Assembly (NCBI GenBank): GCA_027021385.1
Contig: JALUUL010000025.1
Span: 1 to 50,166 of the forward strand
Reading direction: 5' to 3'
Source: Planctomycetota bacterium
GTDB lineage: Bacteria > Planctomycetota > UBA1135 > GCA-002748355
Length of the DNA stretch: 50,166 bases
Shown: piece by piece, positions 16,672 to 25,926 of the stretch
How positions within the stretch are numbered: the stretch's first letter is position 1
How the letters are laid out: every line of letters starts with the position of its first letter
Made by a program: the position numbers and the translations under genes
Notes under the pieces: model-generated
What the model saw: only the letters and a program-made list of their open reading frames with translations
Told to the model about the DNA's origin: nothing
The model's database searches: none

Positions 16672-17762
16672 ACGCGAAGGTCCGCGCCGACTTCCGCTCC
16701 GACACCGTCACCCGTCCGACGCCCGAGATGCGCAGGGCGATGGCCGAGGCCGTGGTCGGGGACGACGTGCTCGGCGACGATCCGACCGTTCGTGAACTCG
16801 AGGAACGCTTCGCGGACTTCATCGGGAAGGAGGCGGCGATGTTCACGCCGTCGGGGACGATGGCCAACCTCGCCGCCGTCCTGACCTGGTGTCCACCCGG
16901 CGGCGAGACGGTCATGGAGGAGGGGACTCATACTTTCCGCTACGAGGGGGGAGCCTCGTGCCGCTTCGGCGGCGTGCAGATCTGGACCTTCGCCCGGCCG
17001 TCCGGCGTTCCGGAACCCGAGGACTTCCTCCGCCGCATCCGGAATCCGAGCGACCCGCACCAGCCGAGGACCCGTCTCTTCGTCGTCGAGAACACGCACA
17101 ACCTGGCCGGAGGGAAGGTCGTCCCCCTCGAGAGGGTCCGGGAGATCGCGGAACTCGCGCATTCCCACGGCGCGCGCCTGCATCTCGACGGAGCGAGGCT
17201 CTGCAACGCCGCGGCGGCGACCGGCAGGTCCCCCGCGGAGCTGGCGGGACCGGCGGACTCGGTCATGTGTTGCCTGTCGAAGGGACTGGGCGCCCCGGTC
17301 GGTTCCCTCCTGGCCGGTCCCCTGGACTTCCTCGAGGAGGCGAGGAGGGTCCGCAAGGCGCTCGGCGGTGGGATGCGTCAGGCCGGCGTGCTCGCGGCCG
17401 CGGGGCTCGTGGCCCTCCGGGAGGGGCCCGGCCGTCTGCACGAGGATCACGCGAGGGCCCGGCGCTTCGCAGAAGCCGCCGCGGAGATCGAGGGGCTCTC
17501 GGTCGACCCGTCCCGGGTCGAGACGAACATGGTCCTCGTCGAGGTCACGGGGTTCGAAACCTCGGACCTGATCCGCGGGCTCGCGGGCGAGGGAGTCCTG
17601 GTCTTCGCCATCAAGCCCGATACCCTACGTTTCGTCCTGCATCGGGATCTCGACGATGAGGCCCTCGAGGCAGGGCTCGAAGCCTTGCGCGGGGTCGCGG
17701 AGAATCTCCGCCGGGGACGGAGGGCCGACCCCTCGATCCGGGCAGACACCGAACCCTGGTAG
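16668..17762 (+). CDS. ltaE: Low-specificity L-threonine aldolase
   Basis: A 364-residue PLP enzyme that cleaves L-threonine and L-allo-threonine to glycine and acetaldehyde. The N-terminal FRSDTVTRPTPEMRRAM, GDDVLGDDPTVRELE, FTPSGTMANLAA, HLDGARLCNAA (Asp174 region) and LSKGLGAPVGS (Lys205, cofactor lysine) match the family throughout. The start is a GTG overlapping the aminotransferase stop (GTGA). Linkage to an aminotransferase suggests a small amino-acid metabolism unit. The C-terminal tail past residue 345 is short and unconserved. Some relatives act on beta-hydroxy amino acids more broadly. Confidence 0.95.
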   Translation: MNAKVRADFRSDTVTRPTPEMRRAMAEAVVGDDVLGDDPTVRELEERFADFIGKEAAMFTPSGTMANLAAVLTWCPPGGETVMEEGTHTFRYEGGASCRFGGVQIWTFARPSGVPEPEDFLRRIRNPSDPHQPRTRLFVVENTHNLAGGKVVPLERVREIAELAHSHGARLHLDGARLCNAAAATGRSPAELAGPADSVMCCLSKGLGAPVGSLLAGPLDFLEEARRVRKALGGGMRQAGVLAAAGLVALREGPGRLHEDHARARRFAEAAAEIEGLSVDPSRVETNMVLVEVTGFETSDLIRGLAGEGVLVFAIKPDTLRFVLHRDLDDEALEAGLEALRGVAENLRRGRRADPSIRADTEPW

Positions 17763-17807
17763 GAGGCGGCTGCCGTTTCCCCCGGCGCCGCATGAAGGGA
17801 GGCGAGA

Positions 17808-19148
17808 ATGAGCATCTACAAGGCCTACGACATCCGGGGAACCTATCCCGACCAGCTCGATGAACGCACCGCCCGAAGGGTCGGACAGGCGGTCGTCCGT
17901 TATCTCGGCGCGCGGCGTCTCGTCGTCGCCCGGGACATGCGCTCGATGGCCCCTTCGATCTGCGACGCGCTTGTCGAGGGGATCACATCCCAGGGTTGCG
18001 ACGTCGCCGACATCGGCTTGGCCTCGACTCCCTGCGCCTACCACGCGATGGGCACGATTCCCTGCGACGGCGGGGTCATCGTCACGGCTTCCCACAACCC
18101 CGCGGAGTACATCGGTCTCAAGATGTGCAAGGCCGGGCCGATCCCTCTTTCGGGCGATGAGGGCATCCCCGAGATCCGGGCCCTGGCCGAGGGCGAGGAG
18201 CCCGGGGAGGCTTCGAGGAAAGGGCGGCGGGAGCCGATCGACGTCAGGCGGAGCTATATCGACGAGATGATCGAGATGGCCGGAGGACCCGAGGCCATCG
18301 GTCCCTTGAAGATCGTCGTGGACTACGCGAACGGCATGGGAAGCCACGAGGGAGCCGAGGTCCTTGCCTCGTTCCCGAAGCTCGAGGTCCTGCCCCTCTT
18401 CGACGACCTGGACGGGTCCTTTCCGAACCACGAGGCGAACCCTCTGAAGGAGGAGAACCTGAGCGCCCTGCGAAAGGTCCTCGCCGAGAGCGGGGCGACG
18501 ATGGGGCTCGCCTTCGACGGGGACGCGGATCGCTGCGCGTTCGTCGACGAGGAAGGCCGCACGGTCGGAGCGGACCTGATCACCGTGATCCTCGCGCGCC
18601 ACATGCTCTCCCGGCATCCGGGAGCGGGCATCATCTACGACCTCCGTTCCTCGAAGATCGTCAAGGAATCCGTCGAGAAGCTCGGCGGATACGCCGTCAT
18701 GGAACGGGTCGGCCACTCCTTCATGAAGGACACGATGCGCAAGAAGGGGTTGATCGGAGGCGGAGAACTCTCGGGGCATTTCTACTTCTCCGAGTTCCAC
18801 AACAGCGATTGCGGGCTCCTGGCCGCCCTCTGGGTCATGGTCCGCCTCGGCGAGGAGGGGAAGACCCTGAAGCAGGCCGCGGACGAACTGCGCGTCTACC
18901 ACCAATCCGGAGAGATCAATTTCCGGGTCGAGGACAAGGCCGCGATGATGGAGAAGGTCGTGGAGGCCTTTCCCGACGGCGAACTTTCGCGGCTCGACGG
19001 CATCCTGATCACCTACGAGGACTGGTGGGTCAATCTCCGTCCCTCGAACACCGAACCCTACCTGCGGCTCGTCATGGAGGCCGATCGCGCGGATCTCCTC
19101 GAGGAGAAGAAGCGGGAAGTCATGGCCATCCTCGGGGAACCGGCCTGA
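17808..19148 (+). CDS. Phosphomannomutase/phosphoglucomutase
   Basis: A 446-residue enzyme of the alpha-D-phosphohexomutase superfamily interconverting mannose or glucose 6- and 1-phosphates, feeding GDP-mannose or UDP-glucose synthesis. All four active-site motifs are seen: phosphoserine loop TASHNP (93-98, Ser95), Mg2+ loop DGDADR (237-242), sugar-binding GELSGH (319-324) and phosphate-binding RPSNTEP (411-417). The N-terminal IYKAYDIRGTYPDQ is typical. It has a GGGAGG ribosome-binding site. It lies 45 bp after the threonine aldolase gene and 4 bp before arginase, so one operon is plausible without a functional link. Confidence 0.95.
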   Translation: MSIYKAYDIRGTYPDQLDERTARRVGQAVVRYLGARRLVVARDMRSMAPSICDALVEGITSQGCDVADIGLASTPCAYHAMGTIPCDGGVIVTASHNPAEYIGLKMCKAGPIPLSGDEGIPEIRALAEGEEPGEASRKGRREPIDVRRSYIDEMIEMAGGPEAIGPLKIVVDYANGMGSHEGAEVLASFPKLEVLPLFDDLDGSFPNHEANPLKEENLSALRKVLAESGATMGLAFDGDADRCAFVDEEGRTVGADLITVILARHMLSRHPGAGIIYDLRSSKIVKESVEKLGGYAVMERVGHSFMKDTMRKKGLIGGGELSGHFYFSEFHNSDCGLLAALWVMVRLGEEGKTLKQAADELRVYHQSGEINFRVEDKAAMMEKVVEAFPDGELSRLDGILITYEDWWVNLRPSNTEPYLRLVMEADRADLLEEKKREVMAILGEPA

Positions 19149-19152
19149 AACG

Positions 19153-20115
19153 ATGAGCGGAGACCGGGACTGGGGGAGGATCGAGGCCACGAGGGACCGG
19201 AGCGGCCTGGGCACGATTCGGCTTCTCGGGGTGCCGATGGATCTCGGAGCGGATCGGCGCGGGGTTGACATGGGGCCGAGCGCCCTTCGGATCGCGGGGT
19301 TTGCCGAGCGCGCGGCGCGCCTCGGGTACGGGGTCGAGGACGGGGGCGATATTCCCGTGCATACTCCGGAGAGCCGGGTCGTCGCCGACCCCAAGGCCAA
19401 GTTCCGCGAGGAGATCGCCGAGGCCTGCGAGGAACTCCGCAAGCGGGTCGTGAAGGCTCTCGAGAGGGGGGAGACCCCGGTCGTGGCCGGGGGGGACCAT
19501 TCGATCGCCCTCGGAACCGTCGCGGGGGCCGCCGAGTATTTCCGGAGTCGGGGAGGGAAGATCGGGCTCCTCTGGGTCGATGCTCATGCCGACATGAACA
19601 CTCCGGAGAGTTCGCCCACGGGCAACGTGCACGGAATGCCTCTGGCCTGTTGCCTTGGGCTCGGTCCGCGGATCCTGACCGGGCTCGGGGGCTTCTCTCC
19701 GAAGGTGGACCGCGGGAACGTCGTTCTGCTCGGAATCCGGAACCTGGACGACGTGGAGAGGGAGATCGTCCATCGTTCTGGGGTCCGCGCCTACACGATG
19801 CGGGACATCGACGAGCGGGGGATGGCCGCGATCATGAAGGAGGCCCTCGGGGTCCTGAACGACGGAACGGCAGGGTTCCACGTCTCCTTCGACCTCGACG
19901 GGCTGGATCCCGGTGTCGCGCCGGGCGTGGGGACCCCCGTGCGCGGCGGCCTTTCCTTCCGGGAGGCGCACCTCCTGATGGAGATGATCGCCGACGACGG
20001 CCGGGCCGTATCCTTCGAGGTCACCGAGATCAACCCGATCCTCGATCAGGCGAACGCGACGGCCGAGGTCGCCGTGCAGCTGCTTCTCTCCGGCCTCGGC
20101 AAGTCCATCCTCTGA
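19153..20115 (+). CDS. rocF: Arginase
   Basis: A 320-residue binuclear-manganese enzyme hydrolysing arginine to ornithine and urea. The metal ligand motifs are intact: GGDHS (113-117), DAHADMN (143-149), and FDLDGLDP (246-253), followed by GTPVRGGLS and [10 protein letters not shown]. The profile with [14 protein letters not shown] is arginase-like rather than agmatinase-like, although substrate assignment in this family is not certain from sequence. It starts 4 bp after the phosphohexomutase stop, suggesting co-transcription. Its stop is only 21 bp from the stop of the convergent secreted dehydrogenase gene. Confidence 0.9.
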   Translation: MSGDRDWGRIEATRDRSGLGTIRLLGVPMDLGADRRGVDMGPSALRIAGFAERAARLGYGVEDGGDIPVHTPESRVVADPKAKFREEIAEACEELRKRVVKALERGETPVVAGGDHSIALGTVAGAAEYFRSRGGKIGLLWVDAHADMNTPESSPTGNVHGMPLACCLGLGPRILTGLGGFSPKVDRGNVVLLGIRNLDDVEREIVHRSGVRAYTMRDIDERGMAAIMKEALGVLNDGTAGFHVSFDLDGLDPGVAPGVGTPVRGGLSFREAHLLMEMIADDGRAVSFEVTEINPILDQANATAEVAVQLLLSGLGKSIL

Positions 20116-20130
20116 CCCCGGGGTTCGGGG
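20116..20130. terminator. Weak hairpin between convergent genes
   Basis: CCCCG (20116-20120) can pair with CGGGG (20126-20130) across a 5-nt loop, between the stops of arginase and the secreted dehydrogenase. There is no T-tract, so any termination role is speculative. Confidence 0.2.
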
Positions 20131-20136
20131 CGGATC

Positions 20137-21540
20137 TTAACGGACCTGGAGCATGATGCGGTTCGTCAGCCTTCCCTGGAGGGTCGAGGTCAGTTCGAGA
20201 CTCTGCAGAGCCATCCTCGCGCCCCGCACCTTCGGGTCGTTGGGGATCGGAACGCGCACTCCGAGGACACCCTGCGGGTCCGCGGGACCGTAGACGTCCA
20301 CAAGGAGCGCGAAGACCCCAAGCATGCCCCAGGGGGTCTTGAGGGCCGGATCCAGGGCGGAACCGATCATCAGGATCATGAAGGACTTGGGCTTGCCCCG
20401 TTGCAGGAGGATGTTGAGGTTCCCGACCTTCGTTTCTCCCTGGAGGGAGAGGTCGGGGAGCTTCGGGGCGGGTCCCGTCCAGTCGATCCGATAGAGTTGG
20501 CCCGCGTTGTGCGCGAGCACGTACATTTTCCCATCGATTCCCTGACGCACGTCGACGACTCCGGGCATGCCCTTGATCAGGGTCTCCTTGACGACCTTGT
20601 CGGCGGGGTTGCCGGTCAAGTGAAGGATCCGGATCGCGCCGTTGTTGTAGTCGCCGACCCAGAGGGCACCCTGCACCGAAAGGGGATACACGGTGTTGTA
20701 GCAGAAGGCGGGCCCGGTCGGACTGATCGTTGGGGTCCAGGTGTAGATCGGCTTGTCGTACCCGGGCTTGCCCTGATTCCCGAGTTCCGCCGGCCAGCCG
20801 TAGTTCCCGCCGGGGCGGATGATCTGGATCTCGTCGTTCGTCGTCGGTCCGTTCTCGGTTTCGTAGAGGATCTTCAGGATCGGGTGCCAGGTCAGCCCGA
20901 AGCCGTTGCGGATCCCAAGACAGTAGAACGGGAGCGTCGATCCGAAGGGGTTGTCCTTGGGGATCGTCCCGTCCCGGTTGATTCGATGGATCTTCCCGTT
21001 CCACATCGTCGGCGATTTGTTCTGGGCGGTCGTCGGCCAGGCGATGTCGCCGACCGAGACGTAGAGTTTTCCGTCAGGTCCGAAGGAGAGGTAGCCTCCG
21101 CTGCGCGTCCAATAGGACAGCACCCCGTCGATCAGGGTCTTCGGTGAACCGCCGACATTGCCCACCGCCGTGTAGCGGATGACCCGTCCGGGGATCTTGC
21201 TCGACGGAACGTTGTAGTGCTGGAAGATGTAGACATAGGGGTTGTTCCGAAAATCCTTGTCGATCGCGATGCCGACCAGCCCCCTTTCGTCCTTGGGGAA
21301 GGTGTTGGGGACCGTCGTGAACGGGGCTGCGAGGAGTCCCTTCGCGGGGTCGTAGATGCGGACCCGCCCCTTGAAACGCTCGGTGATGAAGATCCGTCCG
21401 TCGGGAGCGATGTCCATGCAGGTCGGATGGTCGAGAAGTTCGGTGCTCTTGAGGAGGGGGACGACCTTCCATTGCGCTCCCGCGGGGGGAGCGAGGAAGG
21501 CGCCGAGGGTGCCGAGAGCGAGGAACGTGGCGTAGTGCAT
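20137..21540 (-). CDS. Secreted sorbosone/glucose dehydrogenase-like protein (PQQ-type six-bladed propeller)
   Basis: A 467-residue protein with a clear signal peptide (MHYATFLALGTLGAFLAPPAGA). The body matches the soluble PQQ-dependent glucose/sorbosone dehydrogenase propeller: LLDHPTCMDIAPDGRIFITER, ERGLVGIAIDKDF, GGYLSFGPDGKLYVSVGD, GIRNGFGLTWHP, ETENGPTTNDEI, GGNYGWP and GALWVGDYNNGAI. Such enzymes oxidise sugars in the periplasm or outside the cell. The last ~100 residues form a separate beta-rich module ending LTNRIMLQVR that also ends two other secreted proteins here. The start was chosen for the signal peptide; the longer in-frame extension has none. The codon before ATG sits in the same GAGTCCACG context as the iron-binding lipoprotein. 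Confidence 0.85.
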   Translation of the reverse strand: MHYATFLALGTLGAFLAPPAGAQWKVVPLLKSTELLDHPTCMDIAPDGRIFITERFKGRVRIYDPAKGLLAAPFTTVPNTFPKDERGLVGIAIDKDFRNNPYVYIFQHYNVPSSKIPGRVIRYTAVGNVGGSPKTLIDGVLSYWTRSGGYLSFGPDGKLYVSVGDIAWPTTAQNKSPTMWNGKIHRINRDGTIPKDNPFGSTLPFYCLGIRNGFGLTWHPILKILYETENGPTTNDEIQIIRPGGNYGWPAELGNQGKPGYDKPIYTWTPTISPTGPAFCYNTVYPLSVQGALWVGDYNNGAIRILHLTGNPADKVVKETLIKGMPGVVDVRQGIDGKMYVLAHNAGQLYRIDWTGPAPKLPDLSLQGETKVGNLNILLQRGKPKSFMILMIGSALDPALKTPWGMLGVFALLVDVYGPADPQGVLGVRVPIPNDPKVRGARMALQSLELTSTLQGRLTNRIMLQVR

Positions 21541-21636
21541 CGTGGACTCTGGAGGAATGGGCGCAGGATCGGGGGCGGCCTTGGATCCCGCCGAAGGCCC
21601 GAATCCATGAAGGGATCCGGAGAAAGGACCCCGGCA

Positions 21637-21642
21637 AGTATA
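21637..21642 (-). promoter_or_regulatory. Possible -10 element TATACT
   Basis: Minus-strand TATACT, preceded by TTG, lies about 97 bp upstream of the secreted dehydrogenase ATG and matches five of six positions of the sigma-70 -10 consensus. No clear -35 was found. Confidence 0.35.
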
Positions 21643-21729
21643 CAACGATCCGGGAAAGAGAGGGTCGCGCGCGGGAAAGGGGAGGCTTCCCGGTTCCGCC
21701 GTCGAGAAGGGGTTCCTCCGGACGCGTTC

Positions 21730-22674
21730 CTATTTCGGCAGCCGGGGCGGCCGCCCGGCGTCGAGGTCGCGCAGGTAGGATCCAGCCGTGATCAGGAGTT
21801 TGGAGTAGCCTCCCGCCCCGGGATGGATCTTCGACGGGCGTCGCAGGTCGAGATCCCAGAGCACGAACCCGTCCGCGTGTTTGCGTGCGGATTGCATCTG
21901 GAGGAAGAGAACTTCCGGAACCGGCGCCTCGACGAGTTCGGAAAGGCGGGGGTCCGGGGCGCAGGGGATCGCGAGATGGATCGACCAGCGGCGGGGGGCG
22001 AGGGCTCTCGCCCCGTCGAGGAGACCCTGGAGGTTCCGGTAGCCCCTCGGGTTCATATAGCGGATCAACACGCCGTCGAAGCAGGGGCCGTAGAGTTCGA
22101 CCGCGATCTTCGTCAAGTCGTAGAACTCTCCGAGGAAGGCGAGGCCTCCGGCTTTCAGCTTCTTCTTCAGGAGGCCGAGTCTTCCCGGGTGCAGATACTT
22201 CGCATTACGGCCGTAGGCGACCTCCCGGATCAGGAAGGCTTCGAACTGGTCGTAGTCGCGCTTCAGGGCCACGCAGGCCTCGGCCCATTTCTCGTAATTC
22301 CCGAGATAGGGGAGGGAGTTCCCTCCGAGCGTCGGCGAGAGGAGGGCGATCCAGATCCGGAGGCGGGTCTTCTTCGTGGCCGCGAGGAGAGCGCGGAAGT
22401 CATCCCAATCCGTGCTCCGGTTTCGGACCTCGAAAATCAACCCCCGCGCATGCATCTGGCGAAGGAGTCTCAGGGTCTCGGGGATGTCGGGAGGGCCCTC
22501 GACTTCTCCTTCCTTAGGTGGTTTGCGGAGGAGCCGGGTCTTGACCATGTAGGTTCCGAGGGGGACCGGGGCCTGCTTCGCTTTCGGAGCGCGGCCCTTC
22601 CCCTGCCTCGCCGGGAGCGGGGGGCTGTCCGGAACAGAGAGGAGCGGGAGGAGGAAGAGGAGCGCGAGCTTCAT
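21730..22674 (-). CDS. Secreted protein of unknown function, TIM-barrel-like
   Basis: A 314-residue protein with a signal peptide (MKLALLFLLPLLSVPDSPP). The pattern of repeated beta-strand/helix units (GLIFEVRNRSTDW, RIWIALLSPTL, AFLGEFYDLTKIAVELYG, FDGVLIRYMNP, RWSIHLAIPCAPDP, EVLFLQMQSA, GFVLWDLDLR) suggests a (beta/alpha)8 barrel, perhaps glycosidase-like, but no catalytic pair is conserved enough to name. It lies 60 bp downstream of the HEAT-repeat gene and 190 bp upstream of the dehydrogenase gene on the same strand. I do not recognise the family. Confidence 0.6.
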   Translation of the reverse strand: MKLALLFLLPLLSVPDSPPLPARQGKGRAPKAKQAPVPLGTYMVKTRLLRKPPKEGEVEGPPDIPETLRLLRQMHARGLIFEVRNRSTDWDDFRALLAATKKTRLRIWIALLSPTLGGNSLPYLGNYEKWAEACVALKRDYDQFEAFLIREVAYGRNAKYLHPGRLGLLKKKLKAGGLAFLGEFYDLTKIAVELYGPCFDGVLIRYMNPRGYRNLQGLLDGARALAPRRWSIHLAIPCAPDPRLSELVEAPVPEVLFLQMQSARKHADGFVLWDLDLRRPSKIHPGAGGYSKLLITAGSYLRDLDAGRPPRLPK

Positions 22675-22734
22675 GCCGGCCGTTCTTTGGTTTGCTGGTC
22701 GAAGGAAACGAAGGCCGGAAGGATAGCGGGGATC

Positions 22735-24405
22735 TCACCAGGCGCGCAGCCCTTCGAAGGGGGCGTGCTCGAGATAGGGGCCGAGGCGATCGAAGAGACG
22801 GCTCGCCAGGCAATGTTCCAGGTCTTGGAGGCCGAGGGCGGCGAGCCGGAGCGCCCGGCGGACCCGGTCCTTCGGAAACGGGGAGAGGTCCTCCTTCCCG
22901 GGCGGCGGAGGAAGGGGCAGGCGGTCCCACAATTCTGAGGCCCCGGCCTGTGCAAGGATCTCGGGGGAGAGGTCCTTTCGTTTCTCGATCGGGGTCAGGT
23001 GATAGCGCAGGAGCGAAAGAAGGCGTAGGAGGAATGGGTCGGGGGTTCGGTCGAGGAGTCGATCGATCGCGGTTCCGGGGATCGTGCCCCCGCACAGGGC
23101 GAGTCCCAGCGCCGCGGCCCGCCGGGTCGGGAGGAGGGGCGAGGCGTCGAGCGGCGCGTGGAGGACTTCCAGCATCTCGGGGCGGGGATCGAGGGAGGCG
23201 GGCGGGGGTTTCGGCCGTTTCTTCCCGTCTCCTCCCGGGCCGCCTTTCTTCCCTCTCTTTTTCTCCCTCTTCTCCGCGGCCTCCCTGAGTCTCTTCCAGA
23301 TCCTCGCGGCCGCGAGGATCCGGGAGGCGCCGAGGGAGGCTACGTCCTCGGGTTTCTCCTGGCGCCGGAAGGGATCGAAGTTCCGGACGCGTTCGAGGTC
23401 CTTCACCCCGCCCACCCTTCCGAGGAGGATCAGGGCGCCGATCCGGAGAGAGGGGGGGGAGTTCTTCCGGGAGAGGGCCTTCCGGGCCAGCTCCGTCGCG
23501 CGATCCGGATTCAGGTTCGCGAGGGCGAGGAGAGCGGACCCGGCCGTCGATTCCTTCCTCCCGCGGAGTTCGTCGAGGCAGGTCTCGACGAGTCTGCGTT
23601 CGAGATCCCGGTCCCCCTTCTTTCCGCGGAGGGCGAGACCCCGCCAGGCCCAGGCCCGCATCATGTCCGGATCGGAATCGTTCCGGAGGCCCAAGGAGCG
23701 CAGGCGGACGAACCCCTCGCGGCTCGCGACCCTGCGGGCCAGGGTGTAGAGGGCGAAGGCCTGGAGCCTGTGGTCCCGGAACCTCCGGTCCTGCACCCTT
23801 TCGGGGTTCCCGTATTTCAGGAAGTGGATCATCGCGGCCCGGCCGCCGTCCTTCGAGAACCCCGCGAGGCATCCCGCGTATTCGTGGTCGGTCGAGCGGG
23901 TGCCGAAGACCAGGAGATCGGACAGAGCGGCGCCCAGGAGGGAGTCCGCCTCGCCGTTCGGGGAGCCGAGGCCGAGGGCGAGAGCGGCGAGCGCGCGGTC
24001 CCTCGATTCACGGTTCCGGGAATTCAGCAGGTTTCCGAGAACGAGGCGGGCCCGGGAACCTCCGAACTCGCCGAGTCCGATCAGAGCGCGGCGGCGGATC
24101 TCGGGATTCGGATCGGCCATGGCCTTCCGCAGCGCGGGGAAGGCCTTGGGGATCCCGAGTCTGGCGGCCAGGGTCAAGGCGAGGCCCCGGACCTCGGGGT
24201 CCTCCGCGTTCAGGAATGCGAGAGCCACAGAAGCGAGGCGCTCGGGAGGGCGGGAAGCCGAGACCTTCAAGGTCGCGGCGACGGCGAAATACTCACGCAG
24301 GAGGAGGAATCGTTCCGGGCCTTGGGAGGGGAGAGGGCCGGAGATCGACAACGGCGCGAGGACGGCGAACATGACCGCGGCGGAGAACGGGCGGGATGCA
24401 TGCAT
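22735..24405 (-). CDS. Exported HEAT-repeat protein
   Basis: A 556-residue protein. The N-terminus (MHASRPFSAAVMFAVLAPLSISGPLPS) is a plausible signal peptide. Most of the chain is made of HEAT-type helical repeats, for example LALTLAARLGIPKAFPALRKAM and RRRALIGLGEFGGSRARLVL in residues 75-135. A low-complexity Lys/Arg/Gly stretch (about residues 375-405) interrupts the repeats before a helical C-terminus. HEAT repeats bind other proteins; no enzymatic motif was seen. The start is the first ATG giving a signal-like N-terminus; the upstream extension is unconserved. It heads a leftward pair with the unknown secreted barrel-like protein. Confidence 0.7.
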   Translation of the reverse strand: MHASRPFSAAVMFAVLAPLSISGPLPSQGPERFLLLREYFAVAATLKVSASRPPERLASVALAFLNAEDPEVRGLALTLAARLGIPKAFPALRKAMADPNPEIRRRALIGLGEFGGSRARLVLGNLLNSRNRESRDRALAALALGLGSPNGEADSLLGAALSDLLVFGTRSTDHEYAGCLAGFSKDGGRAAMIHFLKYGNPERVQDRRFRDHRLQAFALYTLARRVASREGFVRLRSLGLRNDSDPDMMRAWAWRGLALRGKKGDRDLERRLVETCLDELRGRKESTAGSALLALANLNPDRATELARKALSRKNSPPSLRIGALILLGRVGGVKDLERVRNFDPFRRQEKPEDVASLGASRILAAARIWKRLREAAEKREKKRGKKGGPGGDGKKRPKPPPASLDPRPEMLEVLHAPLDASPLLPTRRAAALGLALCGGTIPGTAIDRLLDRTPDPFLLRLLSLLRYHLTPIEKRKDLSPEILAQAGASELWDRLPLPPPPGKEDLSPFPKDRVRRALRLAALGLQDLEHCLASRLFDRLGPYLEHAPFEGLRAW

Positions 24406-24508
24406 TCCGGGGAGGGTCGATGTCTTCGCCAAGGTCTCGCTGCGCCTTCCTTTCGGAGTCCGTCCGGTTCCGTTCCGGGAGGGACGGAGAGCCTCGGACC
24501 GAACTCCC

Positions 24509-24514
24509 AGTCTA
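24509..24514 (-). promoter_or_regulatory. Possible -10 element TAGACT (minus strand)
   Basis: TAGACT on the minus strand lies about 104 bp upstream of the HEAT-repeat gene start. It belongs to the set of TAnnnT motifs before several genes. No clear -35 is visible. Confidence 0.25.
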
Positions 24515-24527
24515 TCGGAGTCCGCTC

Positions 24528-24533
24528 TAGGCT
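24528..24533 (+). promoter_or_regulatory. Possible -10 element TAGGCT
   Basis: TAGGCT lies 29 bp before the PAP2 gene start and matches the TAGRRT-like -10 form used in some GC-rich bacteria. It faces the minus-strand TAGACT 13 bp away, giving a compact divergent region. Confidence 0.3.
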
Positions 24534-24562
24534 GTGCTGAGCGGAATCCCTCTCCTGGACAC

Positions 24563-25393
24563 ATGATACGGATCGAACTCCTCTACGTCTGGTACGCCTG
24601 GACCCTCGCGGTCCTTCTCGTCCTCGCCGGGGAAGGAGTCCCCGGAAGATGGGGCTGGGTCGCGGGCCATGTCCTCGTCGTGTTTCCGGCCCTGGCCCTG
24701 CGCCGGGCTCCGAACTGGCTCCGCTATGCGGCGGCCTGCCTCTTCGTTCCCGCCGCCTTCTCGTCCCTGGGAATCCTGATTCCCGACCTCGTTCCCGAGG
24801 CGATGGAGTGGAAGGTCGCCCTCGCCGACCGGGCCCTCGGCGGCGAGGCGCTCCGGTCCCGGCTGAGCGCCCCGCCGCCCTGGCTCGTCGAGTTGTGCCA
24901 GGTCTGCTATTCGACGTTCTATTTCCTTCCGCTCGCCCTGGCGCTCGCGTTCCATGCGCGGGGCCGGAAGGATGCGATCCCCCGGCTCGCGGAACTCGTC
25001 GTCGGCGGGTTTCTCCTCTCCTACCTCGGATACCTCTGTTGTCCGACGCTTCCCCCCTACCGCTTCCTCGAGGATCCCGATCCCCTCGTCGGAGGACCGC
25101 TCTTCGGGTTCCTGAACCGAGTGCTCTACGAATGGGAACCCCTGCGGCAGGACTGCATGCCGAGCGGGCATACGATGATCACGCTCTGCCTCTGGTGGGC
25201 CGCCTGGAAGACCGATCCCCTCCAGCTTCTCTGGCTGCTTCCTGTCGGGAGCTTCCTGATCCTCGGCACCCTCGTCCTCCGATACCACTGGGGCGTGGAC
25301 CTCCTCGCGGGTCTCGCCTTCGCGGTCCTCGCGATCCTCCTCTTCCGGGGGGGCGCCTCCCCGTCTCCGGGAAAGGGAGAGGCGGTCGCGTGA
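24563..25393 (+). CDS. PAP2-superfamily membrane phosphatase/phosphotransferase (AUR1-like)
   Basis: A 276-residue integral membrane protein with about six hydrophobic segments. It carries the PAP2 motifs CMPSGHT (198-204) and RYHWGVDLLAG (240-250, with His242 and Asp246), the residues of the vanadium-haloperoxidase-like active site. The first motif of classic PAP2 (KxxxxxxRP) is not evident; PTLPPYRF (161-168) precedes the motif cluster as in AUR1/IPC-synthase-type relatives. It may dephosphorylate or transfer a head group on lipid phosphate. It heads a three-gene run whose members overlap by GTGA at both junctions. Confidence 0.8.
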   Translation: MIRIELLYVWYAWTLAVLLVLAGEGVPGRWGWVAGHVLVVFPALALRRAPNWLRYAAACLFVPAAFSSLGILIPDLVPEAMEWKVALADRALGGEALRSRLSAPPPWLVELCQVCYSTFYFLPLALALAFHARGRKDAIPRLAELVVGGFLLSYLGYLCCPTLPPYRFLEDPDPLVGGPLFGFLNRVLYEWEPLRQDCMPSGHTMITLCLWWAAWKTDPLQLLWLLPVGSFLILGTLVLRYHWGVDLLAGLAFAVLAILLFRGGASPSPGKGEAVA

Positions 25394-25926
25394 CGAAGCC
25401 GACCCAGGGAAGGATCTCGAATGCGCTCCGGTGGGTTCCGGCCCTGTGGTTGCTCCTCGCGGGGATCTCGGGAATCCGTGCTCGCTTGGCCGAGGCTCCG
25501 CCGGCCAGGGTCCTCTCCCGGCTCCTCGAGGAAGGGGCGGAAGCCAGGATCGAGGGTTTCCTCCAGGATTGGGGAAGCAAGGCGGGCTGGGATCCCCGCT
25601 GGGAGGGGCGGGCCCGGCGCATGCTCCTCCGTCACACAGGGGAAGGGGCGCGGATCTTCCTCCTCGGCGAGGATCCTTGGAAGCGGCAGGCCCTCCTGGA
25701 CCACATGGCGGTGCTCCTCTATCCGCGGAGGTTCTGGCCGCTCGCGGGACTTCCTCCGGATTGGAGGAGCAGGGTGACGGCCATCGAGGAACCGGTCTTC
25801 TTCCTCGAACTCTTCCCGGACGCGACGGTTCCCGGGATCGAGACGGCCTGCGTGAAAGTCGCCGAGGAGCCGGGGCTCAGGCTCTGGCTCGTTCCGCGGA
25901 GCCTCCGGAGCGGGGGCGGGAAGTGA
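25390..25926 (+). CDS. Membrane-anchored protein of unknown function
   Basis: A 178-residue protein beginning with a GTG that overlaps the stop of the PAP2 gene. One hydrophobic segment lies near residues 13-29 (NALRWVPALWLLLAGISGI). The rest is soluble-like, with ARIFLLGEDPWKRQALLDHMAV and LEEPVFFLELFP type stretches. I do not recognise the domain. Its GTGA overlaps with the PAP2 gene upstream and the polytopic gene downstream make it likely to act with them, perhaps in lipid or glycan processing; that is inference only. Confidence 0.6.
   Translation: MTKPTQGRISNALRWVPALWLLLAGISGIRARLAEAPPARVLSRLLEEGAEARIEGFLQDWGSKAGWDPRWEGRARRMLLRHTGEGARIFLLGEDPWKRQALLDHMAVLLYPRRFWPLAGLPPDWRSRVTAIEEPVFFLELFPDATVPGIETACVKVAEEPGLRLWLVPRSLRSGGGK

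Noticed and set aside
22514..23872. 452-codon minus-strand frame across the HEAT-repeat gene
   Set aside because: Out-of-frame shadow rich in Pro, Arg and Gly; the HEAT-repeat frame has clear repeats and a signal peptide.
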